Source of the DNA: Pseudomonadota bacterium
GTDB lineage: Bacteria; Pseudomonadota; Gammaproteobacteria; Steroidobacterales; Steroidobacteraceae
Direction of reading: 5' to 3'
Assembly: GCA_963204835.1 (NCBI GenBank)
Contig: CAUJHJ010000033.1
Location: 1-64,000, forward strand
Length of the DNA stretch: 64,000 nucleotides
Notes under the pieces: generated by a model
Database searches by the model: none
The model's input: the letters and a program-made list of their open reading frames with translations, nothing else
Told to the model about the DNA's origin: nothing
Position numbers and translations under genes: made by a program
Part shown: in pieces, positions 55,340 to 63,424 of the stretch
Position numbering within the stretch: the first letter of the stretch is position 1
Layout: each line of letters opens with the position of its first letter

Positions 55340-56515
55340 TCATTTCATCTCGGTTTCGGCGAGGATGCCCGCCTGCAGCAGCCGCCCGAGGTCGGCGCGC
55401 AATTCCGCGCGATCGACGCCCGGCTGGCGTGCAAGCGCGTCCTCCAGCGCGAACATGCGCTGCGAGAGCATCCATTCGATCGTTGGCGAGGTGGCGCCGA
55501 CCGGGATCTCGCCGCCGTCGTACAGGACGGCGAAGCCGCTGTCCCGCCGTTGCACGCGCGCGCGCTTCGCGAGCGAATACCACGTGGGCGGCAATTGCGC
55601 CGGCAAGTGGTACGCCGCCGGCGTACCCGCCAGCTCCCGCTGCGCGTTCAGTACGTCGATCCTGAAGGCGGGCGAGGCCATCAGGGCCTGCACCCGGCTG
55701 CCGAGCTGCGCGAACCGCGCCTCGAGCGCCGCTGGGTCGCGCGCGTCGGGCAGGTAGGCGCGAAACCCGCTCTCGGCCGCCAGGGCCTTCTCGAGCAGCC
55801 TGAACAACGACAGTCCGGTCAGCGGTGCGACGCCGAAGGTCACGTGCAGCGAGGCCTGCGCACCGGTCAGTGCATCGTGGTACTGGCCGCGCGGCAGGTA
55901 GAGCAGGTCGCCCGGGCGCATGACGACCTCGGCGAGGACGCGGCCGCGCGTCGCATTCAGGAATTGCTCGCCTTCGTCGCCCGGTGGCACGGGGGCGGTC
56001 GGGGTGTCGGCGCGCGCTTCGTAGATGCGCCAGGTCTTTTCGCCCTCCATCTGCACGGCGAAGACATCGTGCAGGTCGAAATGCGTCTGGAAGGCCTGCA
56101 CGCCCTGGAACGAGCAGTAGACGTTGGCGAAACAGCGTGCGGCGAGCTCTTCCGCCAACATGTGCGCAACCGCGCCGATCGGGGCGCAGACACGATGGAC
56201 CTGGTTGGCGACGACACTCGCGCCGAGTCCCGTGAGGGCGGCGAGCTTGGCGGGATTGACGGGCGCGGGCTGGCCGGCGCGAAGGTCGGCCGTGTCGCAG
56301 TAGTTCTCGCGCAGGGCCGCCCGGCTCCTGAAGTAGACCTTGAGCGTGTCTTCGGTCCAGTAGGGCGTGAGCGCCAGTGCTTCGTTGAAGCGCGCCCACG
56401 GCAGCAGTTCCCGGCGCTCGCGCGCTTCACCGCGGACGTACAGCGGCTGCTTGCCGAAATACTGCGCGCGGAACGCGGCCGGATCGAAAGGCGCGAGGAA
56501 CTGCGCGAAATCCAT
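55340..56515 (-). CDS. JmjC/cupin_4 2-oxoglutarate-dependent oxygenase
   Basis: A 391-aa oxygenase of the ribosomal-oxygenase-like type (YcfD/NO66/MINA53 family): N-terminal JmjC barrel with iron ligands His145 and Asp147 (THFDLHDVF) and His213 (GQYHDAL), then a dimerisation and winged-helix tail. YcfD hydroxylates Arg81 of ribosomal protein L16; the H-F-D-x-HDVF form is closer to the cupin_4 branch, so this substrate is only likely. Start at 56515. It is divergent from the sulfotransferase-like gene with a 23-base gap. Confidence 0.82.
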   Translation of the reverse strand: MDFAQFLAPFDPAAFRAQYFGKQPLYVRGEARERRELLPWARFNEALALTPYWTEDTLKVYFRSRAALRENYCDTADLRAGQPAPVNPAKLAALTGLGASVVANQVHRVCAPIGAVAHMLAEELAARCFANVYCSFQGVQAFQTHFDLHDVFAVQMEGEKTWRIYEARADTPTAPVPPGDEGEQFLNATRGRVLAEVVMRPGDLLYLPRGQYHDALTGAQASLHVTFGVAPLTGLSLFRLLEKALAAESGFRAYLPDARDPAALEARFAQLGSRVQALMASPAFRIDVLNAQRELAGTPAAYHLPAQLPPTWYSLAKRARVQRRDSGFAVLYDGGEIPVGATSPTIEWMLSQRMFALEDALARQPGVDRAELRADLGRLLQAGILAETEMK

Positions 56516-56527
56516 GGCGCGAGACGT

Positions 56528-56533
56528 TAGCAT
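56528..56533 (+). promoter_or_regulatory. Candidate -10 of sulfotransferase-like transcript
   Basis: TAGCAT lies five bases before the ATG at 56539, with no Shine-Dalgarno. Same spacing as at 4939. Confidence 0.35.
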
Positions 56534-56538
56534 GGCGC

Positions 56539-57498
56539 ATGCACAACGGGCAGGGGGACTGGCTGCCGGCGCGGGCGGCGCTGCACCCTACGGGACTCTA
56601 CTTCGCGCTGCGCGACATCGCCGCCGCGGAGCTGCAGGACCCGTTCATGCAGGAGACCGTCGCGCGAGTCGCCGCGCCGGAGCGGTTCGTCCAGGTCGTG
56701 CCGGAGGACCTCGGCCGCGCCCCGCCCGCGAGCGCACCCGCCGGCCTCATCTTCCATGTGGCGCGCTGCGGCTCGACCCTCGTGTCGCAGTTGCTGAAGC
56801 AGCAGGGCGGGCTCGTCGTCTATGCCGAGCCGCCGCCCGTCAACGAGATCCTCAAGCCACCGCAACCCTGGGCACGGCGCGAGCTGGTGGCCGCGCTGCG
56901 ATCGCTGGGCGACGCGTTCGCGCGGCACGCGCGCGGACCGTACGTGGTGAAGTGCACGAGCTGGAACACGCTCTACTGCGACATGGTTGCCGAGGCCTTT
57001 CCCCACTCGCCGTGGGTGCTGTGCCTGCGCGACCCGCTCGAGGTCTGCGTCTCGCTGCTGCAGCGGCCACCGGGATGGTTGCTCGGTACCGACGAGATGT
57101 CGAAACGCTTTGCGGCGATCGTCGATCCCGGCGGGGATGCGACATCGAAGGAGGAACTCGTGGCCCGCTGCTATGCGGCGTTCTGCGACTCCGCGGCGCG
57201 CCTCGATCCACGCCGGGGCCGGCTGGTCGAGTATCCGCAGTTGCCGGCCGCGACCTGGCGCGACGTGGCGCCGCATTTCGCGGCTCCGGTGGACGAGGCG
57301 GCGCGCGAACGCATGGTGCGTGCGGCGGCGCGGCCGGCGAAAGCGCCGCCAGCAAGTGTCGCGCTGTTCGCCGACGACACCGCTGCCAAGCGGGCCGCGG
57401 CGAGCGGGAGCCTGCGTGCGGCCATCGATGCACACGCGAGGCCGGCGCTTGCGCGGCTGCAAGACGTGGTGCCGGGCTTTCGGCCATTCGGTCAGTGA
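56539..57498 (+). CDS. Sulfotransferase-family protein
   Basis: A 319-aa protein with PAPS-binding features: the 5'-phosphosulfate-binding loop FHVARCGSTLVSQLLKQQGG (about 70-90) and the 3'-phosphate-binding Arg/Ser in CLRDPLEVCVSLLQRP (about 165). The remaining sequence fits a divergent bacterial sulfotransferase or a kinase-like relative. It is divergent from the JmjC oxygenase, sharing a 23-base gap, so the two probably act in one pathway. Its last ten codons are part of the long palindrome 57468-57538, and its stop lies inside that palindrome. Confidence 0.7.
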   Translation: MHNGQGDWLPARAALHPTGLYFALRDIAAAELQDPFMQETVARVAAPERFVQVVPEDLGRAPPASAPAGLIFHVARCGSTLVSQLLKQQGGLVVYAEPPPVNEILKPPQPWARRELVAALRSLGDAFARHARGPYVVKCTSWNTLYCDMVAEAFPHSPWVLCLRDPLEVCVSLLQRPPGWLLGTDEMSKRFAAIVDPGGDATSKEELVARCYAAFCDSAARLDPRRGRLVEYPQLPAATWRDVAPHFAAPVDEAARERMVRAAARPAKAPPASVALFADDTAAKRAAASGSLRAAIDAHARPALARLQDVVPGFRPFGQ

Positions 57499-57538
57499 CA
57501 TTGAGCGTCAATAACCGAATGGCCGTAAGCCCGGCACC
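57468..57538. repeat. 71-base imperfect palindrome, copy A
   Basis: GGTGCCGGGCTT (57468-57479) and CGGCCATTCGGT (57481-57492) are each perfectly complementary to AAGCCCGGCACC (57527-57538) and ACCGAATGGCCG (57514-57525), with one unpaired base on each side. An inner TGAC/GTCA stem and seven-base loop close it. It overlaps the end of the sulfotransferase gene and contains the start codon of the ycaQ-like gene. A related palindrome lies at 63333. Confidence 0.7.
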
Positions 57539-58685
57539 GGGACCTTTCGTCATCACGGCCTCGCAGGCGCGGCGCATCTGGCTGCGTGCGCAGCGGCTCG
57601 ATGTGCCCGCGTCGTTCGGGGCGGGCGCAGGCGCGACCCTTGCGGCGATCGAGCACCTGGGCTACGTGCAGATCGACACGATCCACGTGATCGAACGCTG
57701 CCACCACCAGATCCTCTACACGCGCATCCCGGCCTATCGTCGCGAGCACCTGCACCAGGCGCAGGCGATCGACAAGTCGGTGTTCGAGTACTGGACGCAT
57801 GCGCTCGCCTACGTGCCGACGCGCGACCTGCGCTATTTCCGCCGCGCCATGGTGAGCGGCTGGCGCCGGCACAGCGGCTGGTTCGGTACGGTGACGGCGA
57901 CCGACGTGCGCAAAGTGCTGGCGCGCATCCGTCGCGACGGCCCGCTCTCGATCCGCGACATCGACGACGATGAGCTCATCGAGAAGACGCACGACTGGGC
58001 GAGCCGCAAGCCTTCGAAGCGCGCGCTGCAGGCGGCTTTCTTCCAGGGACGGCTCGTGGTAAGCGAACGGCGCGGCATGGTGAAGACCTATGAACTCACG
58101 GATCGCCACTTTGGCTGGGAGAAGCCGCCCGCGGCGGCCGCCGAGCGCGAGATCGCCGCCTACCTGCTCGATCGCGCACTGGGCTCCCAGGGCCTCGTGA
58201 GCCTCGACTCGATCTGCCACCTCGACGCGCCGCGCAAGCCCGCCGTGCGCAGGCTGATCGGGCAGCGCGTGCGTGCGGGCGCGCTGCACCCGGTAACCTT
58301 CGATGGCGCGGGCAAGACGGCCTATTGGGCGGCGCCGCAAGCGTTGGCAGAAGTGCCGCCAGTGGCGGACACGATCGTGCACATCCTTTCGCCCTTCGAC
58401 CCGCTCGTGATCCAGCGCCGACGCCTCGCGCAGTTCTTCGGCTATGAGCACCGCTTCGAGGCGTATGTGCCGAAGGCGAAGCGGCAGTTCGGCTATTTCG
58501 CGCAGCCGGTGCTCGTCGACGACGAGATCGTCGCTGCGATCGACCTCAAGGCCGATCGCGTGCGCGGCCGGTTGCTCGTGCAGCAGTGGAGCTGGATCGG
58601 CCGCCAGCCGCGTCGCCAGCTCACGCCGCCGATCGAGGAGGCGCTGCACCGTTTTGAGCGCTTCCAGCTGGCGCGAGGTGCGTGA
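57519..58685 (+). CDS. ycaQ: YcaQ/AlkX-type DNA glycosylase (HTH_42 family)
   Basis: A 388-aa winged-helix glycosylase of the YcaQ/AlkZ superfamily, which unhooks interstrand crosslinks. The catalytic Q-phi-D motif is VQIDTIHVIERCHHQIL (Gln-Ile-Asp); E. coli YcaQ has the same Q-phi-D form, while AlkZ has Q-phi-Q. Other blocks are VFEYWTHALAYVP and ILSPFDPLVIQRRRL. The ATG at 57519 lies within the palindrome; an in-frame TTG at 57501 is an alternative. No ribosome site is visible. The 3' end overlaps the convergent ABC permease gene by 65 bases. Confidence 0.87.
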   Translation: MAVSPAPGPFVITASQARRIWLRAQRLDVPASFGAGAGATLAAIEHLGYVQIDTIHVIERCHHQILYTRIPAYRREHLHQAQAIDKSVFEYWTHALAYVPTRDLRYFRRAMVSGWRRHSGWFGTVTATDVRKVLARIRRDGPLSIRDIDDDELIEKTHDWASRKPSKRALQAAFFQGRLVVSERRGMVKTYELTDRHFGWEKPPAAAAEREIAAYLLDRALGSQGLVSLDSICHLDAPRKPAVRRLIGQRVRAGALHPVTFDGAGKTAYWAAPQALAEVPPVADTIVHILSPFDPLVIQRRRLAQFFGYEHRFEAYVPKAKRQFGYFAQPVLVDDEIVAAIDLKADRVRGRLLVQQWSWIGRQPRRQLTPPIEEALHRFERFQLARGA

Positions 58686-59412
58686 CCAACGCGAGGAGAG
58701 CCATGGTCCAAACGATCACCGCGCTCGAGGGCAGGTCGGTGACGACCGACAGCGCGAGGCCCGCGAGATAGCTGCCGAACGCCACCACGTAGCCGACCGT
58801 GAGCTGGCGCTTCGCCGCCAATCTGCAGGTCGCGACGGCCGGCACGATCAGCGTCGTGAAGACGAGGTATACGCCGACGAGCTGCACCGAGGCGGTCACG
58901 ACGAGCGCGAACAGCACGTAGAAGCCGATCCGCCCGATCCGCTCGCGCCAGGGAAACCACACGACCAGGAAGATCGCCGTAACGACGGCCGTGCGGATCA
59001 GCTGGTCGCCTGACACCCAGAGGATCTGCCCCGCGAGCAGCTCCTTCAGGTTGTCGCCGCCGTGCGGGTCGTTCGCGAGCAGCAGGATCTGCGCCGTCGA
59101 GGCCAACACGAAAAGTATGCCGATCAGCGCCTCCTGCACGTCCGGCCGTTTGCGCTCGGTCCAGGTGAGAAGCAGCGCGCCGGCGAGCGCCGCGCCGCCT
59201 GCGGCGATCTGCGCCCCCCAGCCGGTGATCGGCAGGCCGAAGCCGTTCGCCGCGATCACGCCGAGCCCGGCGACCTGCGCAATCGCGAGGTCGATGAACA
59301 CGATGCCGCGCGCGAGCACCTGCTGGCCGAGCGGCACGTGCGAGACGGCGACCAGCAGTCCCGCGGCGAGCGCCGGCCAGAGGATCGTGAGATCGGTGTC
59401 GAAGAGGCTCAT
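58621..59412 (-). CDS. Zinc/manganese ABC transporter permease (ZnuB-like)
   Basis: A 263-aa permease of the ABC-3 family with about eight helices: DLAIAQVAGLGVIAANGF, ALIGILFVLASTAQILLL, LVGVYLVFTTLIVPAVAT. Overlap with the substrate-binding gene is ATGA. No ATPase gene (ZnuC) is found in the window. The 3' end overlaps the ycaQ-like gene by 65 bases. Zn versus Mn cannot be told from this. Confidence 0.87.
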   Translation of the reverse strand: MSLFDTDLTILWPALAAGLLVAVSHVPLGQQVLARGIVFIDLAIAQVAGLGVIAANGFGLPITGWGAQIAAGGAALAGALLLTWTERKRPDVQEALIGILFVLASTAQILLLANDPHGGDNLKELLAGQILWVSGDQLIRTAVVTAIFLVVWFPWRERIGRIGFYVLFALVVTASVQLVGVYLVFTTLIVPAVATCRLAAKRQLTVGYVVAFGSYLAGLALSVVTDLPSSAVIVWTMALLALVTHLAPAGSAQNGAAPPRSAA

Positions 59413-60323
59413 GACTCCAATGCCAGCAGCCGGTCGATCGTGTCGTCGAAGAGCCCGAAGAGATCCTTCGCGCGCGGCGTGCCACCGACCGAGAACGGCA
59501 GCAACACCACCGGCGCGTGGATGCGCGCGGCGAGCCAGTCGGCCGCCTTCGGGTCGTTGTAGGCGTTGCGCAGGATCATGCGCGGTGGCGAGGCGGTGAG
59601 TTTCGCGACGAGCTCGCCGAGATATCCGGCGCTCGGCGGCACGCCGGGCTTCGGCTCGATCGCGGCCACTTCGACGAGGCCCAGCCAGTGGCACAGGTAG
59701 ACATGGTCCTTGTGCATCACGACGATAGGCGCGCCCTTGAGCGGTGCCGCGCGGCTTTCCCACCGGGCGATCGCCGCGCGCCAGCGCGCATCGAAGTCGG
59801 CCGCGCGTTGCGCGTAGGTTGCCGCGCTCGACGGATCGATCTTCGCCAGCCGCGCGGCGAGCGCCTGCGCGACGATCGCAATGTTGCGCGGATCGAGCTG
59901 CACGTGCGGATTGCCCTGCGGATGGATGTCGCCCATCGCGCGATCGAAGCGTGTCGGTACGTCGAGCAGCTTCAGCTGTGCCGCCGCCTCGAAATAGCCC
60001 GGCGCGCCGGGCTGGATGCGCGGATTGCCCGACTCACGCACCAGTACCGGCAGCCAGCCGATCTCGAGCTCCGCGCCGGTCGCGACGACGAGGTCCGCGG
60101 TGCGCGCGCGGGCGACGAGACTCGGCTTCGCGTCGACGCGGTGCACGTCCTGCAACGCGGACGTCGCGACATAAACATTGACTTTGTCGCCGCCGATCTC
60201 GGTGGCAAGGGCGCCCCAGTCGCTCGTGGTCGCGAGCACCTTGATGGCGGCCCGGGCGGGGGCGCCGTAGCCGGTGGCGAGGAGGGCGAGCAGCAGCGTG
60301 ACGCCGCGCAGTGCGTTCTTCAT
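59409..60323 (-). CDS. Zinc/manganese ABC transporter substrate-binding protein (ZnuA/TroA-like)
   Basis: A 304-aa periplasmic metal-binding protein of the cluster A-I type. Signal peptide (about 1-25, ending APARAA) then VLATTSDWGALATEIGG, a His ligand in LQDVHRVDAKPS, NPHVQLDPRN, VVMHKDHVYLCHWLG and LFDDTIDRLL. ATG at 60323 follows AGGAG. The His-rich acidic loop of many ZnuA proteins is missing, so the metal could be Zn or Mn. Followed immediately by the permease. Confidence 0.88.
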   Translation of the reverse strand: MKNALRGVTLLLALLATGYGAPARAAIKVLATTSDWGALATEIGGDKVNVYVATSALQDVHRVDAKPSLVARARTADLVVATGAELEIGWLPVLVRESGNPRIQPGAPGYFEAAAQLKLLDVPTRFDRAMGDIHPQGNPHVQLDPRNIAIVAQALAARLAKIDPSSAATYAQRAADFDARWRAAIARWESRAAPLKGAPIVVMHKDHVYLCHWLGLVEVAAIEPKPGVPPSAGYLGELVAKLTASPPRMILRNAYNDPKAADWLAARIHAPVVLLPFSVGGTPRAKDLFGLFDDTIDRLLALES

Positions 60324-60333
60324 GGGACGACTC

Positions 60334-61716
60334 CTAGTACTTGTGCGCGCCATGCGCGCCGATGCCGAACAGGTATTGCAGCCGGAACTGGCGGTCGCGA
60401 CCGCCTGCGGCGCGCGCATCGTCCCAGGCGTACTGCGCCCGCAGCCGCGTGAACTCGCTCGGATTCCAGTCGAGCATCAAGCTCACGCGGTCGGGATCCG
60501 CTGCGCGCGGCAGCGTGAATGCGCCGGCGGACAGCGTGCCGTCGTCGACCAGCGCGATGCGTGGTGCGCCGGAATCGAGCGCGTCGTAGCGAGCGCCGAT
60601 GCGCCAGCGCGGATGGAACTGGTAGACCGTTTGCAGGTACCAGCCCGAGCCCTCGTGGCGGTAGCCATCGGCGAGCCCGAGCCCGCCCACGTCGTAGGCG
60701 AGCTCGCCGTCCTCCGCGCGCCGCATGTACTCGCCCTGGATCTTCAGCTGCCGGCGCGTGACATCACCGTTCGGCGCCCACTTGAGCACCGCGTCGACGA
60801 CCCAGGTGCGCGACTTGCCGGTGAAGGCATCGACCACGGGTGCGCCCACGTCGCCGGTGTCTTCATATGTGCGATCCTCCGCGCGCTGGTCGAGCCAGGC
60901 TGCGCCGGCACGCCAACTCGTCGAGACGCCGAGGTCGCCGCCGATGTGCGCGAAGATCGCGGTGGCGGAAAGTCCGTTGCGGTGGCGGCGCGTGCCGGGG
61001 AAGGCGTCGCCGTTGCCCACCTCGGCGCCGAGCTCGATGAACAGGTCGGTGGGTGCGATCCATTTCACCTGCAGGCCATCCTGCGCCATCTGGTTGCCGA
61101 AGAACGCCTGGTACACGAGAGGCGGGTCCACGAAGTCCCAGGCGTGCGCGTGCACCTCGTTGAGGTAGCCGAAACCCGAGAAGAAGCGGCCGCCCTTCGC
61201 GGTGAAGCCTGCGGGCAGGGCGAGGGTGCGGAAGAAGGCTTCCTCGACTTCGATCTCGTTCTCGCCCGTGATCGCGGCGGTCATCGTCGCCGAAAAATAC
61301 GGGTCGACGTTCGCGGACAGCGTCAGCTCGGACTCGCCGAGGTTGAAGCTGCGCTCGCCGGGGCCGACCTCGCCGCCGCTCGGGATGAATCCAGCCACCC
61401 TCCAGTCGCCGGGATCACGCGACGTATCGGCATAACTGCCGCCGATGATCAACGAGATCGCGGGATTGAAGGCCGTGGCGCTGCTGCGCGTATCGGGCGG
61501 TGCAGCGGGCGGCTCAGGCAGCGGCTGCGGGTTGGCGGCGGCGGCTTCGAGCTGGACGATGCGCGCTTCGAGCGCATCGACCCGCGCGGCGTAGTCCGCC
61601 TTGAGGATTGCGAGTTCCGCGCGCAAGGCCGCAGCGTCGTCTGCGGTGGCCGTGAGGGCGGGTGTTGCGAAGAGCCCGAGCGCACACAGCGCCGCAATGG
61701 GCCGATGACGAATCAT
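60334..61716 (-). CDS. Outer-membrane porin-like protein linked to metal uptake
   Basis: A 460-aa outer-membrane protein: signal peptide (about 1-22), a coiled coil (about 23-55: DDAAALRAELAILKADYAAR) and a beta barrel (from about 85, for example GGSYADTSRDPGDWRVAGF, SELTLSANVDPYFSATMTAA) ending QLYLFGIGAHGAHKY-like. It starts ten bases after the ZnuA-like gene and follows AGGAG; same direction. Similar porins occur in zinc-uptake loci of related bacteria as the outer-membrane step. Substrate unproven. Confidence 0.8.
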   Translation of the reverse strand: MIRHRPIAALCALGLFATPALTATADDAAALRAELAILKADYAARVDALEARIVQLEAAAANPQPLPEPPAAPPDTRSSATAFNPAISLIIGGSYADTSRDPGDWRVAGFIPSGGEVGPGERSFNLGESELTLSANVDPYFSATMTAAITGENEIEVEEAFFRTLALPAGFTAKGGRFFSGFGYLNEVHAHAWDFVDPPLVYQAFFGNQMAQDGLQVKWIAPTDLFIELGAEVGNGDAFPGTRRHRNGLSATAIFAHIGGDLGVSTSWRAGAAWLDQRAEDRTYEDTGDVGAPVVDAFTGKSRTWVVDAVLKWAPNGDVTRRQLKIQGEYMRRAEDGELAYDVGGLGLADGYRHEGSGWYLQTVYQFHPRWRIGARYDALDSGAPRIALVDDGTLSAGAFTLPRAADPDRVSLMLDWNPSEFTRLRAQYAWDDARAAGGRDRQFRLQYLFGIGAHGAHKY

Positions 61717-61769
61717 GGAGTTCTCCTCCCGGGTCAAAGGAGCGCGACCGCGCGAGCGCGGTCATGCGA

Positions 61770-62063
61770 TCAATTGGCGCGGAGGAGTACGGGTGGTGCG
61801 CGTGAACGGAAGGCCGGGGCCGGCGGGCGATACGGTAGTGCGACCGAATCGGCCGGAACGGCGCACTCGGCTGCAGGTTGAAAGGCGGGCAGGATCAGCG
61901 GCGAGGCGCCAACTGCGCCCAACAGCGGCGCGATGGAGAGGCAGGCGCCGCACAGCTGCGCCATTGGCGCACCGTGCGTGTCGTTCGCAACATGCTTGTA
62001 CGCGTGCGCTTCCGCGCCCAGCTGGGCGAGGAGCAGCGCGAGCGCAAGCACGCGCGCGATCAC
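61770..62063 (-). CDS. Small exported CxxC protein (DUF2946-like)
   Basis: A 97-aa protein starting at GTG 62063: a hydrophobic signal (LALALLLAQLGAEAHA), then HVANDTHGAPMAQLCGACLS with a CxxC and flanking His, and a Pro-rich tail ending FRSRAPPVLLRAN. DUF2946-type proteins of this kind stand at the head of metal loci in xanthomonads. The CxxC/His set suggests metal capture. It precedes the porin gene by 53 bases. Confidence 0.6.
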   Translation of the reverse strand: MIARVLALALLLAQLGAEAHAYKHVANDTHGAPMAQLCGACLSIAPLLGAVGASPLILPAFQPAAECAVPADSVALPYRPPAPAFRSRAPPVLLRAN

Positions 62064-62115
62064 GTTGACACGGGCTCTGGCCAGGGTCCGGCGCTCCGGT
62101 CGGGGCCCCCAGTAT

Positions 62116-63219
62116 CTACCGTGGCGCGGGCGCTGTCATCGCCTGTCCCCATGCAGGGTCGAAGGGCACCCGATGTTCGACGCCGAGGTTCAGTGACGAC
62201 ACGTCCATGATGTAGGTGCGGATGCCCTGCATCCCGGGGCCGCGGGCCCGCGCCCAGTTCATCTTCCTGCCGTCAGGCGATACCTGCGGCAACAGGTCGA
62301 TATTGTCGTAGTAAGTGAGGCGTCGAGGCTCCCCGCCCGCGAGATCCCCGAGGTAGATCTCCCAGTTCTTTTCGGTGAGCGCCTTCACGTAGACGTAGTG
62401 GCGGCCATCGGGCGCTGGCACCGGGTGCCAGTTCATGCCGTTGTCGTAGGTGTGGCGGCGCCAGTCCGTTCCGTCACGCTTGATCGTGAAGATCGTCATC
62501 GGCGTCGGCTTCACGTTCTTGTAATCGGCGCGGCGCCACGCGCGGAAAATGATGTGCTCGCTGTCCGGCATGAAAAAGGGCGCGCCTTCCTGCCAGTCGT
62601 CGGTGCGGGTCACCTGGAATTCGCCCGTGCCGTCCGGGCGCATGACCCAGATGTCCATCTTGCCGTCGACCTGGCGGCCGAAGGTGATCCACTTGCCGTC
62701 GGGCGAGACCGAGACTTCGGCCTCGTACCACTTGTTGTTCGTGAGGCGATGGATGTTGCCGCCGTGCAGGTCGGAGCTGTACAGCTCGGCGCCCTGCGGG
62801 TAGTCGTCGGAGTCCGACCAATTGCCGACGGGCATCGACATGTTGTCCCGGGTAGAGGTCCATACGACGCGCTGGCCGTCGGGAAAGAAGAAGGAGCAGC
62901 CGTCCTGGCCGTGGTCGTTGACGTTCCACATCTCCTTGCCGTCGTCGGTGAAGATCCAGGTGAGCGCGCCGAGGCCGCCGTGCTTCGAGGGAATGGCCCG
63001 CGGGTCGCGCGTCTGGGCGATCAGGTGGCGCGAATCGGGTGCCCAATAGGCTTCGGCCGCGTCGGGGATGTTCGGGATCAAGCGCCAGGGCAGTTCGCGC
63101 GGGTCGGCTGCGGGTGCGGGTGCGGCCGTGGAAGCCGGCGTCGGGTCGGCAGCCAGGGCGTTGCCCGTGGCCAGCAGGCACAGCAGCATGGCGAGTGTCG
63201 GGGAGGGCTTCAGCGTCAT
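62116..63219 (-). CDS. Exported PD40/TolB-like beta-propeller protein
   Basis: A 367-aa periplasmic protein. Signal peptide LAMLLCLLATGNALA; then repeated WD40-like (PD40) blades: APDSRHLIAQTRD, VSPDGKWITFGRQVDGKMDI, PDSEHIIFRAWRR, PVPAPDGRHYVYVKA, VSPDGRKMNWARARG. TolB-type propellers bind peptides or act as scaffolds. The ATG at 63219 follows AAAGG by eight bases; an in-frame GTG at 63228 is less likely. No enzyme domain is fused. Function unknown. Confidence 0.8.
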   Translation of the reverse strand: MTLKPSPTLAMLLCLLATGNALAADPTPASTAAPAPAADPRELPWRLIPNIPDAAEAYWAPDSRHLIAQTRDPRAIPSKHGGLGALTWIFTDDGKEMWNVNDHGQDGCSFFFPDGQRVVWTSTRDNMSMPVGNWSDSDDYPQGAELYSSDLHGGNIHRLTNNKWYEAEVSVSPDGKWITFGRQVDGKMDIWVMRPDGTGEFQVTRTDDWQEGAPFFMPDSEHIIFRAWRRADYKNVKPTPMTIFTIKRDGTDWRRHTYDNGMNWHPVPAPDGRHYVYVKALTEKNWEIYLGDLAGGEPRRLTYYDNIDLLPQVSPDGRKMNWARARGPGMQGIRTYIMDVSSLNLGVEHRVPFDPAWGQAMTAPAPR

Positions 63220-63424
63220 TGCATTCACCTTTCTGGCTCGACGATCGGTGCCCGATCATCTGCCTGCACCTCCTCGCCCGCCATTGCCCGTTGCCCGCGT
63301 GACCGCAGCGAGGCCGTGCTGCGGTCGGAGGCGGCGCCGGGTTTTCGGTTATCCGGTTGTTGACACACACTACGCCGAAGCTGAACAACCGAATAACCGA
63401 GAACCCGGCACCATGGAGTCATCG
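63220..63424. other. Intergenic region holding palindrome copy B
   Basis: About 205 bases between the divergent propeller gene and the small exported protein gene at 63425. The left part (63220-63332) shows nothing recognised; the right part is filled by the palindrome 63333-63412, which ends just before the GGAG ribosome site. Confidence 0.5.
63333..63412. repeat. 80-base imperfect palindrome, copy B
   Basis: A 29-base left arm (63333-63361) pairs with a 29-base right arm (63384-63412) with three mismatches, around a 22-base loop. It shares the outline GG-GCCGGG-TT, TCGG--AT-CGGT and the right-hand end CCCGGCACC with copy A at 57468. TTGACA in the left arm/loop junction (63360-63365) could be a -35 element. 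Confidence 0.7.

Noticed and set aside
57468-57538. Palindrome as a simple rho-independent terminator
   Set aside because: It lacks a T-run and lies across the start of the next gene; a partner palindrome at 63333 suggests a repeat family.
60274-61881. 535-codon plus-strand frame across the metal-uptake locus
   Set aside because: Antisense to the porin-like gene, which has a signal peptide and good ribosome site.
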